This document shows positions 18,941 to 29,179 of a stretch of 64,000 nucleotides of DNA, one piece after another. The notes under the pieces are model-generated. The model searched no databases and was not told where the DNA came from. It saw nothing but the letters and a program-made list of their open reading frames with translations. How positions within the stretch are numbered: position 1 is the stretch's first letter; each line of letters starts with the position of its first letter. The stretch is from Bacteroidales bacterium (GTDB lineage Bacteria > Bacteroidota > Bacteroidia > Bacteroidales > Lentimicrobiaceae), in contig JAGXGB010000011.1 in assembly GCA_024636955.1 (NCBI GenBank), positions 1 to 64,000 on the forward strand, given 5' to 3'. The position numbers were made by a program, and so were the translations under genes.

Positions 18941-20410
18941 TTATCCAAGATTTGGATTAGCATCTATTGCCCATTGAGGAATTGGGAAAGTTTTCCTGTC
19001 AGGAGTTGATGCCGGTTTTTCCCACCATGCATTGTTAAATTTACCGAACCTGATAAGATCCTGACGTCGGTGCCCTTCCCAAAACATTTCACGCCCACGT
19101 TCTTCAAGTATCTGATCAAGGGTAGTCCCACTTATTGGATCCAACCCTGCCCTATCACGTACCATATTAACAAACTCATCACCGTTTTTTCCCAGACGTA
19201 TCATTGCTTCTGCTTTCATAAGTAATATGTCAGCATAGCGGAAAATTGGGAAATCATTACTAAGATTGTCTTTTGAGCCTATTTTAATTTCAAATTTTGA
19301 AACCCTAACACCTGATAACCTGATTTGAGCTGGTGAGTATGAAGCATCCATAAGCAGAGCTGGTATTTCAGGTGTAAAAACAAGAGGAACACCACCTGCC
19401 CCGGCATCAGAAAGAGCATCACCGCCACTTGTGTACTGTTGACCAACCAGAAAATATCCGGCTTTTCTCAGATCATCGTCAGAATACGAATTATAATGAT
19501 CTTCTGTCACTGCAAATCCATTCCATGGACCAACAGTCATATCGTATGTTTGATTACTATTGTAATGCAGAGTACGCATATGAAGGTTATTGCCCTGGTA
19601 TGTATCTTCATGAAAAGGAATAACCCAAATGTTTTCACCTGATATTTCATTATTAGTTACAAACGGGGTTAAAGGATCTGCATCAAGAGAATATTGTCCC
19701 ATCGCGATTATTGCATCGCAAGCTTGTTCGGCTTTTTCCCATTGCGGTGTTCCTGTATAAACTTCAGCATTAAGATAAAGTTTGGCAAGAAGGCTGTATG
19801 CCATTCCAAGCCCTGCAGCAGTCTTTGACTGACTAGATTGCACCAAAGGTATATTTGCTTCTAAATCTGTAACTATTGAGTCCCATATTGCAGCACGTTG
19901 TGCTTTAACTGGAAGTGTAGGAGCATTAAGGAATGAAGTGATGTATGGAACATCACCATAATTATCAATAAGCAAATAATAGTAATATGCCCTAAGGAAC
20001 TTACCTTTTGCTATGCCTGCATCAATAACTGAATCACCTGCAAGAGGCAATTGGGCTTCAATGAATTTATTGGCTTGACCAATACCATTATTGAACCTGC
20101 TCCACATATTATTTATAGCTTCAGTGTTATTGTCCCAGGTATGTGTGTGTAGGACTCGCCATTTTCCGCCATCATCCCAGTCACTGGCTCTGGTAGGTCC
20201 AACCATTTCATCCGATGTTAGTTCCTGGGCAAACCACCATCCTCCACCATCAACGAACTCACGCATTTGCTCATATATAGGAGTCATTTGCAATACCGGA
20301 TCAATAGTATACTGATCTTCCGGAATCCTGTCAATAACATCATCTTCCAGGTCAGTACATCCAATAAACAGGGAAGCAATTATTGTTAAACTAAAAAATA
20401 TCTTTTTCAT
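18941..20410 (-). CDS. RagB/SusD family nutrient uptake lipoprotein
   Basis: Lipobox FIGCTD; GKFLRAYYYYLLIDNYGDVPY; ILEERGREMFWEGHRRQDLIRFGKF. Confidence 0.95.
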   Translation of the reverse strand: MKKIFFSLTIIASLFIGCTDLEDDVIDRIPEDQYTIDPVLQMTPIYEQMREFVDGGGWWFAQELTSDEMVGPTRASDWDDGGKWRVLHTHTWDNNTEAINNMWSRFNNGIGQANKFIEAQLPLAGDSVIDAGIAKGKFLRAYYYYLLIDNYGDVPYITSFLNAPTLPVKAQRAAIWDSIVTDLEANIPLVQSSQSKTAAGLGMAYSLLAKLYLNAEVYTGTPQWEKAEQACDAIIAMGQYSLDADPLTPFVTNNEISGENIWVIPFHEDTYQGNNLHMRTLHYNSNQTYDMTVGPWNGFAVTEDHYNSYSDDDLRKAGYFLVGQQYTSGGDALSDAGAGGVPLVFTPEIPALLMDASYSPAQIRLSGVRVSKFEIKIGSKDNLSNDFPIFRYADILLMKAEAMIRLGKNGDEFVNMVRDRAGLDPISGTTLDQILEERGREMFWEGHRRQDLIRFGKFNNAWWEKPASTPDRKTFPIPQWAIDANPNLG

Positions 20411-20423
20411 CGTAGTATCAGTA

Positions 20424-23378
20424 TTAAAGTGTTAAATTAAGACCAACCAGGAAAGTTCTGGTTTTAGGATAAACATTGTATTGGTCTAAACCAAACGATC
20501 TGCCTGTAGCATCAATTTCCGGGTCAATACCGGTATAATCTGTCATTGTAAACACATTATTAGCTGCTACATACACTCTTAAATTGGTGACTTTCTTTAA
20601 CGGTATATTATATCCAAGTGAAAGATTGTCGAGGCGAATAAACGAAGCATCTTCAAGATAGTAGCTGCTTAATTTAGGATTGTCATTTAAACCTCGCTCT
20701 TTTTCTTCCAATGCTGATTCGAGCACATTAATTGCAGGTAGCCAGTAAGGATTTCCAAATATCAGTCGGGTGGTATTAAACACTTCATGTCCATACACTG
20801 CTCTAACTGTAAAGCTAAAATCAAAGTTAGTGAGGAAAGTCATGTAGTTTGACCAGCCAAGTTCAAAATCAGGATTGGCATTACCGATGAATCTACGTTC
20901 TGCATTACCGGGTTCGCGTGTTACACCACCTGCTGCAGTGTAAAATAAAAATTTACCATCTTCTGATAAACCCGCATATTCAGGAATATACCATGAACCT
21001 AATGGGCGACCTATTTCAATTGACTGAGTCCAGTTAATATCCCCAACAAGACCGCGACCCTCCAGATATCCTTCCTGTGAACGTGACCAGTTGAAATCAC
21101 GCGCAGCATCCGATAGGTTAATTACTTCCTGGTTATAGGTAGAATATGTCAAGTTAGTTCTCCATTCAAACGCGCTAGTCCTAACCGGATAAGCCTGAAT
21201 TGTAAACTCCATACCTCTAACAGCTATTTCACCAACATTTGCCCAGATCCTGGGACTAAGATTTGGTGGAACAGGTACAGTATATTGACCAAGCAGGTCG
21301 TAATTCCGTTTATTAAAATATTCAACGGTTCCAGAAATCCTGTCATTGAATAGTCCAAAATCTATACCGATATTCATTTCGGCATTGGTTTCCCATTGTA
21401 GGTTAGGGTTCGATTCACTAGCAAAAGTCATTGAGATGGATTCTTCACCGGTTTCGAAGTTTGGAGCAGTACCACCTGAAACATAAGTTCTTATATCCCT
21501 TCCAATTCCTATCTTTTCATTTCCGGCAAGGCCATAGCCAACCCTTAAACGCAAGTTATTAAGGATACTAACATTCTGCATGAAATCTTCTCCTGTTATA
21601 TTCCACATTGCCGATGCTGAAGGAAACCACCCCCACTCTCTGTTGCTACCAAACTTAGACGAGCCATCACGCCTAATGGTTGCAGTTAAAAAGTATTTAT
21701 TATCAAAATTATACAGTCCCCGGGCAAAGAAAGAGATCAAAATGCTGTTATTATAGTAGGAGTCAATATCCCTTCCCGGACCAATTACAGTTTGCAACAA
21801 CCCAAGATCATGAGGACCACTGTAGTTTACAAATGGATTGGTACCCTGGGCAGATAATCCATTATACAATTCTTCCTGCCATGAATATCCCCCTAAAAAC
21901 TCCATATTATTCCTGCCTGCTGAAGTAACATACCTTAGTGTTGTTTCAATTAGTTTAGAGGCATGGTTATCATACTTCCTTCTTCCAAATCCTATAAAGC
22001 TTCCCTGTTGCAAAGTTGTTGGTTCAAAGTAATAGCTTTGGTTGTCATCAGTAACGTAAGAAACATTCACACCACCAAAGAAACCTTTAAATATTTCCAA
22101 ATCAGCCTTTAAAAAGCTAAAAAAGTCTTTTGCATCGCGTTCATTAGTAATTTCCTTTGCAAGGAATACTGGATTCCAGTAATTAAACTCACGTTGAAAT
22201 TCAAAGTATTCACCATCTGGACCATAAACAGGATCAGTTGGGTTTCGTTGGAAAGTGTGGTATAACACATCCATTGGTCCATTAGATGTATAATTAACAT
22301 AATCATTCTTTTCAAAGGCTCCTGAGAGACCTGCTGATACAATAAGTCGCTCATCAAAGAACTTATCGTTGATATTCAATCTGCCGATGCTTCTTGTTTT
22401 TTCAGAACCCAGAATCACTCCTGCGAAATTGCTATGTGACACAGAAGCCCTGTATGCTCCTTTACCGGTAGCACCTGAAAAAGCCAAACTATAGTTCTGT
22501 GAACTTCCTGTACGGTAAATTTCATCCTGCCAATCAACATTTCCACCATTATCAATGAAATTGAGGTCATATTGATCTACGTATGATCTAATCTGATCAC
22601 CAGTCAGCATATTAAGCCTGTTGGCAACTGTTTCAGTAGAAACGTATGTAGAGAACTCAACCCTGTTGCCTTTAGCTGCACCTTTCTTGGTTGTAATAAT
22701 TACAACACCATGTGCACCTCTGGAGCCGTATATAGCAGCAGAAGAAGCGTCCTTCAGAACATTGAATGATTCAATGTCTTCAGGAGAAATTGAGGTTGGG
22801 TCAACACCTGGCACACCATCAACAACAAAAAGAGGGTCAGTACCAGTTTCAAGACTTGAAGCCCCGCGTACACGTACTGAGAAACCTGAGTTGGGGTCAC
22901 CACCCTTCTTCGTAATCAATACACCGGCAGCTTTACCTTGCATACCTTGTATAGGATCGGTTAACACACCCTTATTCATGTCTTCAGCCTGAACATTAAC
23001 AACAGCGCCGGTTCTGTCTGATTTCCTCTGCGTACCGTATCCAATAACAACTAATTCTTCCAATTCAGTCAATTCCGGTTCAAGAACTACATTGATAACC
23101 CGACTTGTTCCAACAGCGAGCTCACGTGTTGTATAGCCTATAAAAGAATAAACCAATGTAGCACCCTGATTCACTGTCAAACTGTATTCACCATCAATAT
23201 TGGTGATAGTGCCGGATGTTGTGTTTTTTACAGCTATGGAAACTCCGGGCATCGTTCTACCATCAGCTCCGTCTGTGACTACACCGGTAACAATTACACT
23301 CTGCGCAAAAACGTTGACTGTAAACATAATACCAATGAAAAGAAACAGAACATTCAGCAACTTTCTATGCTTCTTCAT
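20424..23378 (-). CDS. SusC/RagA family TonB-linked outer membrane protein
   Basis: CarboxypepD_reg-like domain, LEELVVIGYGTQRKSDRTGAV, plug NVLKDASSAAIYGSRGAHGVVIITTKKG. Confidence 0.97.
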   Translation of the reverse strand: MKKHRKLLNVLFLFIGIMFTVNVFAQSVIVTGVVTDGADGRTMPGVSIAVKNTTSGTITNIDGEYSLTVNQGATLVYSFIGYTTRELAVGTSRVINVVLEPELTELEELVVIGYGTQRKSDRTGAVVNVQAEDMNKGVLTDPIQGMQGKAAGVLITKKGGDPNSGFSVRVRGASSLETGTDPLFVVDGVPGVDPTSISPEDIESFNVLKDASSAAIYGSRGAHGVVIITTKKGAAKGNRVEFSTYVSTETVANRLNMLTGDQIRSYVDQYDLNFIDNGGNVDWQDEIYRTGSSQNYSLAFSGATGKGAYRASVSHSNFAGVILGSEKTRSIGRLNINDKFFDERLIVSAGLSGAFEKNDYVNYTSNGPMDVLYHTFQRNPTDPVYGPDGEYFEFQREFNYWNPVFLAKEITNERDAKDFFSFLKADLEIFKGFFGGVNVSYVTDDNQSYYFEPTTLQQGSFIGFGRRKYDNHASKLIETTLRYVTSAGRNNMEFLGGYSWQEELYNGLSAQGTNPFVNYSGPHDLGLLQTVIGPGRDIDSYYNNSILISFFARGLYNFDNKYFLTATIRRDGSSKFGSNREWGWFPSASAMWNITGEDFMQNVSILNNLRLRVGYGLAGNEKIGIGRDIRTYVSGGTAPNFETGEESISMTFASESNPNLQWETNAEMNIGIDFGLFNDRISGTVEYFNKRNYDLLGQYTVPVPPNLSPRIWANVGEIAVRGMEFTIQAYPVRTSAFEWRTNLTYSTYNQEVINLSDAARDFNWSRSQEGYLEGRGLVGDINWTQSIEIGRPLGSWYIPEYAGLSEDGKFLFYTAAGGVTREPGNAERRFIGNANPDFELGWSNYMTFLTNFDFSFTVRAVYGHEVFNTTRLIFGNPYWLPAINVLESALEEKERGLNDNPKLSSYYLEDASFIRLDNLSLGYNIPLKKVTNLRVYVAANNVFTMTDYTGIDPEIDATGRSFGLDQYNVYPKTRTFLVGLNLTL

Positions 23379-23559
23379 ATTTTTAGTGTTGTTAATTATG
23401 TATTTGTGTGTGTGTTATAATTTCTGAGTAACTTATTAAATTGTTAAGAAATTCCAAATAATTATTTTAGTACAACAATTATTGCTACAATGTTAAGAAA
23501 TTATTAAATATAATCAACTGTTATTGACAGGAAAATCAGTGCTTTGCTAAAATAAATGT

Positions 23560-23575
23560 ATGCAATCGATTGCAT
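23560..23575. promoter_or_regulatory. Putative LacI-family operator (perfect 16-bp palindrome)
   Basis: ATGCAATCGATTGCAT with central CG, in the divergent susC/lacI intergenic region. Confidence 0.65.
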
Positions 23576-23807
23576 TTGCCCTGCATTTTATTGCGCCAGT
23601 TTTATCTGCTTTTATGTGATATAAATAATTTTACAGAATTATCTATTTATCAGCACTTTAGCATTGGATGCCTTTAAATCATATATAAGGTATCTAATGT
23701 ACATCATTTTCGAATATTTATCGAATTATCGAGAAAATAGTACTGACTTATCCTCCTGAACCCAAAAATATTTTACTTTTAACCAAATTTCTTACTATAC
23801 CGGGATC

Positions 23808-24818
23808 ATGAAAGCTCACTTAATTTCAATAAATGATATTGCTAAGGCACTGGGCATTTCTCCCTCAACCGTATCGAGAGCTTTAAAAGACCATCCTGAC
23901 ATCAGCACCGAAACCAAGAGAGTTGTACAACAGTACGCCGCTGAAGTTAATTACAGGCCTAATGCACTCGCTCTCAGTTTAAAGAAACAAAGGTCAAACA
24001 CTTTAGGCTTAATCATTCCTGAAATTGTACATCATTTTTTCTCATCAATTATCAGTGGCATCGAGGATCTTGCATATTCGAAAGGATACAGGCTCATAAT
24101 CTGCCAGTCAAATGAAGATTATAAGCGGGAAGTAATCAATACACAGCTTCTTCTTGACCATAGGGTTGATGGCATATTAATATCGCAGAGCAAAACAACA
24201 CATGATTCAGGCCATTTCAAAGACCTTATAGATAGTGGAATTCCTTTGGTGTTTTTCGACAGGATATGTGAAACAGTGGCTACAGATCGAATAATAACCG
24301 ATGATTTCGGAGGTGCGTACCTGGCAACATCGCATCTGATTTCCCATGGAGCAAGAAGGATTTTGCACCTGGCATCACCATCGCACCTGCAAATTGGACG
24401 GTCACGAATGGAAGGTTACTATAAGGCACTTGAAGATTATGGCATTGCACCGAACGAAAACCTCATTATGCAGTGCGATACAAGGGATGAAGTATTCCAT
24501 GCCAGGCAGCAAATTCTTGATTTATCCCATGATATTGATGGCATATTTGCTGTAAATGATTTTACAGCTATTGCTGCGATGCAGATACTTCAGCAGGCGA
24601 ATTACAAAATACCGGGTGATATCAAGGTTGTTGGCTTTGGTAATGACCCTATAGCAGGCATTGCATGCCCGGCGCTTACCACTGTGGAACAGGATGGATA
24701 CAGAATTGGGAATACTGCTGTGGATATCCTTTTAAAAAGAATCGAAAACCCGGCAACTTTCATAGATTTTCAGAATATTATCATTCCTGTAAAACTATCA
24801 CACCGCCAATCAAGCTAA
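23808..24818 (+). CDS. LacI family transcriptional regulator
   Basis: SINDIAKALGISPSTVSRALKDHPDIS HTH; periplasmic-binding-like C-terminal domain. Confidence 0.95.
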   Translation: MKAHLISINDIAKALGISPSTVSRALKDHPDISTETKRVVQQYAAEVNYRPNALALSLKKQRSNTLGLIIPEIVHHFFSSIISGIEDLAYSKGYRLIICQSNEDYKREVINTQLLLDHRVDGILISQSKTTHDSGHFKDLIDSGIPLVFFDRICETVATDRIITDDFGGAYLATSHLISHGARRILHLASPSHLQIGRSRMEGYYKALEDYGIAPNENLIMQCDTRDEVFHARQQILDLSHDIDGIFAVNDFTAIAAMQILQQANYKIPGDIKVVGFGNDPIAGIACPALTTVEQDGYRIGNTAVDILLKRIENPATFIDFQNIIIPVKLSHRQSS

Positions 24819-25036
24819 AAAACATCCAATTAATTGATTTATTCCTGCCATTTCGGTAAAAAAAAATCACTGTTTTTATACGAATATTCATCAGATCGTT
24901 ACGTTTGATAAATAGATCCGTACGTTTGAAAAACGGTTAACATTTGCTATTTTAATTAACACATCTTTGCATCTGATTCAAATCCACTTTGCTTTGGTCA
25001 CTTCCCGGGACCAAACGCATCTTTCTCACCTGAGAT

Positions 25037-25062
25037 AAAAACCTGCTCCCGGCAGGTTTTTT
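25037..25062 (+). terminator. Intrinsic terminator
   Basis: AAAAACCTGC-TCCCG-GCAGGTTTTTT. Confidence 0.8.
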
Positions 25063-25076
25063 CTATTTATCTTAAT

Positions 25077-25108
25077 AAAAAAAAAAGCTGCCTAATGCAG
25101 CTTTTTTA
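25077..25108 (-). terminator. Intrinsic terminator of MFS gene (bidirectional-looking)
   Basis: AAAAAAGCTGC-CTAAT-GCAGCTTTTTT. Confidence 0.8.
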
Positions 25109-25123
25109 TAAACTTCATACATT

Positions 25124-26512
25124 CTAACTTACCATGTTTGGAAGTTCAAGACCATAGCCCTTTTTCTTGTCTTCAGCTTTTAATAGAAAGGCAAAGATTA
25201 ACGCAAGAACACCTAAACTTGCAAATATTAGCATTGGTAATGTATAATCATACAGAGTCACAATATTACCTTCAGGATTTGTAGTTTTACCAATAACACA
25301 ATACTTATCTAATACCCATCCAATCAAAGCAGGAACACCCATTAGCCCCCAATTCTGCACCCAAAAAATCATTGCATAGGCTGTACCAAGTTGTTTCTCA
25401 GGAATGATTTTTGGAACTGATGGCCACATTGCTGATGGAACCAATGAAAATCCAATACCCAATAGTATTGTTAATGCAATTGCAATTATATAATTATTAA
25501 ATATCGGAATAGCAAACATTGTATGAACAAAAATCAGAATAATTGCACCGATAATCATAATTGTAGCTCCCTTACCTTTACGATCATATAGATTTCCAAA
25601 GAATGGAGTTAGGAAGATTGTTCCAAATGGAAGTACACTTGGAATCAGTCCTGCAAATTCGGGATCCACTCCAAACTTGTTCACCATAAGATTGGCAGCG
25701 TATTTAAGAAATGGAAATACTGCTGAATAAAAAAGGACACATAGTATTGCTATATACCACCACCCTTTATTTTTTAAAATAAACATAATGTCTTTAAGAC
25801 TAAAAGCTTCTTCTTCCTGATAGTTAATATCACCAGCATTCCTGATTGCTATAGAAGCATCAAGTCTCTTGTCCATAAATGTGTATATAAAAAAGGCAAT
25901 AGTGCCAATACAAAGCATGATTAGACATAGAAGGATAGGAAAAGATACATCATTCATGAATACCGCAATTGGATATGAAGTAGATAGTGCTAGAGTAGTT
26001 CCTAAACGAGCTGTCGCCATTTCAAGTCCCATTGCCAAAGCCAGTTCTTTACCTTTAAACCATTTTACAATAATCTTTGAAACCGTTATACCAGCAATTT
26101 CAACACCAACTCCAAATGTTGCATATCCTAATGCTGCTATAACAACCTGCGCTTTCATGCCTATAAGTATTTGGCCATCAAGTGATTGTGTTGAAATTGC
26201 CCAGTACTTTATAGCAGCGCCCAATACCATTATTAGGGTAGCCCCTAATCCGGTAAATCTGACTCCCATTTTATCAAGTACGATTCCACCAAAAATTAAC
26301 ATCAATAAAAATACATTAAACCATCCATAAGCACTGGTAAAAAACCCATACTCGCTTGCTGACCAGGATTTTTCAGCTTCAAGCAATTGTTGCAATGGTG
26401 CCATTACATCAGCCAAATAATAACCAGTAAGCATAGTAAAGGCAACTACAGCTAAAGCAGTCCATCGTGCTGCTTTTGACTCACTGAGGATAGTCACAAG
26501 TTTCTCTTTCAT
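25124..26512 (-). CDS. MFS transporter
   Basis: 12-TM-like hydrophobic protein; GGIVLDKMGVR and GNLYDRKGKG loop motifs. Confidence 0.88.
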   Translation of the reverse strand: MKEKLVTILSESKAARWTALAVVAFTMLTGYYLADVMAPLQQLLEAEKSWSASEYGFFTSAYGWFNVFLLMLIFGGIVLDKMGVRFTGLGATLIMVLGAAIKYWAISTQSLDGQILIGMKAQVVIAALGYATFGVGVEIAGITVSKIIVKWFKGKELALAMGLEMATARLGTTLALSTSYPIAVFMNDVSFPILLCLIMLCIGTIAFFIYTFMDKRLDASIAIRNAGDINYQEEEAFSLKDIMFILKNKGWWYIAILCVLFYSAVFPFLKYAANLMVNKFGVDPEFAGLIPSVLPFGTIFLTPFFGNLYDRKGKGATIMIIGAIILIFVHTMFAIPIFNNYIIAIALTILLGIGFSLVPSAMWPSVPKIIPEKQLGTAYAMIFWVQNWGLMGVPALIGWVLDKYCVIGKTTNPEGNIVTLYDYTLPMLIFASLGVLALIFAFLLKAEDKKKGYGLELPNMVS

Positions 26513-26664
26513 AAAGATTGGTTTAAGTTGGTTAATTATAATTTTATTTGAATGAAACGAATAAGCTAGTTACACCTGTTTAAATTTTCAATTAAAAGAC
26601 CGTAAATGTACTTAGTTTTTTATTATTTGTGCACCGTATCATCATAAATTGATAATTTTGCAGC

Positions 26665-27801
26665 ATGCTAAAAATAACTCTCAAAAAAACCGTATTTTCA
26701 TTCCTCTTTACAACTGTTTTTCAGTTAGTTGCATTTAATGTCACTGCATATACACAAAATACAGCTTCATCCGGTGACAATAAAGCTCGTAAAGTAATTC
26801 TGCTTATAGGGGATGGGATGGGCCTAGCACAAATTCATGCAGCAGCTGCAAATGCTCAACTTAATTTGTTGAGTCTTCCACATACCGCCCTGGTAACCAC
26901 CGCTTCCAATGATAATGGGATTACTGACTCAGGGGCTGCCGGAACTGCGATAGCAACGGGTGTTAAAACCAACAACGGCAAAATCTGCATTACTCCAAAT
27001 CAACAACATTTAAAGAGCATTCTTAAAATTGCTGAAGAAAACGGCCTGTCTACAGGTTTAATAGCCACCTCTGACATCACCCATGCAACGCCTGCATCAT
27101 TTGTTGCTAATGTTGCACACAGAAGCCAGGAGAATGAAATTGCGCGACAATTCATAGGTTCCGGTATAGATGTATTTATTGGCGGTGGATTAAACAACTT
27201 TATGAGAAGAGCTGACAGCATTGATTATGTGGACAGTTTGGTGGCTCATGGCTATTATGTTGCTACTTCAGTTGACGAGCTCAAAACCCACCAGTCAGGT
27301 AAATTAGCTGGATTACTCTATCCGGTGCATCCTCCAAAAATGTCAGAAGGAAGAGGTGAAATGTTAACAATGTCCACTACCAAGGCGCTGCAGATCCTCT
27401 CAGAAAACAAGGATGGTTTTTTTCTGATGATTGAAGGTGCACAGATTGACTGGGGTGGTCATGCCAATGACATTGACTATATACTTGCTGAGCTTCTTGA
27501 TTTTGATAATGCGGTGGGCGTTGCACTTAAATATGCAAAGGAAAATCCTGAAACACTTGTTATTGTTACATCAGATCATGAAACAGGTGGTATGACTTTA
27601 GTAGAGGACATACTTAATACTGGCAAAATGAAACCACACTTCTCAACAATTCATCATACTGCTTCACCAGTACCATTGTTTGCTTATGGCAAAAGAGCTG
27701 AATTATTCAAGGGACTAATGGATAACACTGACATTTTTCATTATATCATGTCAGCTTATGGCTTTAACGAATCAGCTTTAAATAAGCAATTGCATAATTA
27801 A
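26665..27801 (+). CDS. Alkaline phosphatase
   Basis: VILLIGDGMGLAQI, TDSGAAGTAIATGVKT, IVTSDHETGGM. Confidence 0.95.
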   Translation: MLKITLKKTVFSFLFTTVFQLVAFNVTAYTQNTASSGDNKARKVILLIGDGMGLAQIHAAAANAQLNLLSLPHTALVTTASNDNGITDSGAAGTAIATGVKTNNGKICITPNQQHLKSILKIAEENGLSTGLIATSDITHATPASFVANVAHRSQENEIARQFIGSGIDVFIGGGLNNFMRRADSIDYVDSLVAHGYYVATSVDELKTHQSGKLAGLLYPVHPPKMSEGRGEMLTMSTTKALQILSENKDGFFLMIEGAQIDWGGHANDIDYILAELLDFDNAVGVALKYAKENPETLVIVTSDHETGGMTLVEDILNTGKMKPHFSTIHHTASPVPLFAYGKRAELFKGLMDNTDIFHYIMSAYGFNESALNKQLHN

Positions 27802-27817
27802 TAAACCATTAACCAGC

Positions 27818-28783
27818 ATGATAGTAGTTACAGGAGCCGCAGGCTTTATAGGCAGTTGCCTAATTGCAAAACTTAATTCACTCGGCTACAAGGAAATTGT
27901 AGCAGTTGACGATTTTAGCAAAGAAGAGAAAAAAGAAAATCTCAATAACAAGTCAATAATCGAAAAAGTAGAGCGCACTAACTTCTACCGTTGGTTAATC
28001 AAAAATAGTGATGAAGTTGGTTTTATATTCCATATTGGTGCCCGTACAGATACAACAGAATTCAATGTTGATGTTTTTAATGAGCTCAACCTTCAGTACT
28101 CCAAAAATCTTTTTACTCTTTGCACACAGCTAAATATTCCAATTGTGTATGCTTCTTCTGCTGCAACTTATGGAATGGGAGAAATGGGCTATAAGGATGA
28201 CCATGGCATTGTTGAAAGTTTAAAGCCATTAAACCCTTATGGGGAATCAAAAAATGACTTTGATAAATGGGTACTACAGCAATTTGAAACTCCTCCTTTT
28301 TGGGCTGGAATGAAGTTCTTTAATGTTTATGGCCCCAATGAATATCACAAAGGCAGAATGGCTTCAGTGATATTTCATGCACACCGCCAGATCATTGAAA
28401 CCGGAAAAGTAAAGTTGTTTAAATCACATAAGCCTGAGTTTAAAGATGGTGAGCAATTACGCGATTTCGTATATGTAAAAGACGTGGTTGATGTGCTTTA
28501 CTATATGATGAAGAAAAAACCTTCATCAGGATTATACAACCTTGGTACAGGGAAAGCCCGTTCATTTAAGGACCTTGCACTGGCTACTTTTAAAGCCCTT
28601 AATATTGATCCAGTGATTGAATTTATTGACACCCCGGAGGACATCAGGGAAAAGTATCAGTATTTTACCGAAGCAAACATGCATAAGCTTGTAACCACAG
28701 GCTATTCAAATGAATTTGCAACATTAGAAGCAGGTGTTGCGGATTACGTTTCTAATTTTCTCTCTCAAAAAGCTTACCTCTAG
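27818..28783 (+). CDS. hldD: ADP-L-glycero-D-manno-heptose-6-epimerase
   Basis: MIVVTGAAGFIGSCLIAKLNSLGYKEIVAVDDFS; HIGARTDTTE; FFNVYGPNEYHKGRMASV. Confidence 0.9.
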   Translation: MIVVTGAAGFIGSCLIAKLNSLGYKEIVAVDDFSKEEKKENLNNKSIIEKVERTNFYRWLIKNSDEVGFIFHIGARTDTTEFNVDVFNELNLQYSKNLFTLCTQLNIPIVYASSAATYGMGEMGYKDDHGIVESLKPLNPYGESKNDFDKWVLQQFETPPFWAGMKFFNVYGPNEYHKGRMASVIFHAHRQIIETGKVKLFKSHKPEFKDGEQLRDFVYVKDVVDVLYYMMKKKPSSGLYNLGTGKARSFKDLALATFKALNIDPVIEFIDTPEDIREKYQYFTEANMHKLVTTGYSNEFATLEAGVADYVSNFLSQKAYL

Positions 28784-28996
28784 AGGTTAATTCCCGATCA
28801 TTTTATTTCATCAGTGTGTCCATTTTAATGAATGTATGCGCTGTACCCGAAGTTTTCTGTTACAATCGTGAGAGATTAACCAACTGGATGGTACTCATGG
28901 TGGCTCTATGCGACAAACTGTGCCAGCTTTTATTTGTACCAATCAGTTTAAAAAACGCTGATGAATAGTTTGGTTTTCATTTTTGTTATAAACAAT

Positions 28997-29084
28997 TCAT
29001 AAGCGATTCACAAGCGTTACATAAGCGATAAAAGACGCTTATAAGACGCTTATAAGACGCTTGTAAGACGCTTATGATCATAAT
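28997..29084. repeat. 11-bp-period tandem array (about 8 units) forming a multi-stem inverted repeat
   Basis: tcataagcgat|tcacaagcgtt|acataagcgat|aaaagacgctt|ataagacgctt|ataagacgctt|gtaagacgctt|atgatcataat. Confidence 0.88.
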
Positions 29085-29118
29085 GGAACATGAATGAATC
29101 ATGAATACGAAATGTTCC
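29085..29118. repeat. Short inverted repeat adjacent to the 11-bp array
   Basis: GGAACAT (29085-29091) ... ATGTTCC (29112-29118). Confidence 0.5.
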
Positions 29119-29179
29119 GTTAATTACCTCACAAGGCATAAGCGGTATAAAGGAAATTATTCCAGATAAAAAATGTTGA

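Noticed and set aside
22621-22992. 123-aa ORF antisense to susC
   Set aside because: Lies wholly within a well-supported CDS on the other strand; low-complexity mirror translation.
25869-26330. 153-aa ORF antisense to the MFS gene
   Set aside because: Shadow ORF of a transmembrane protein; no family signature.
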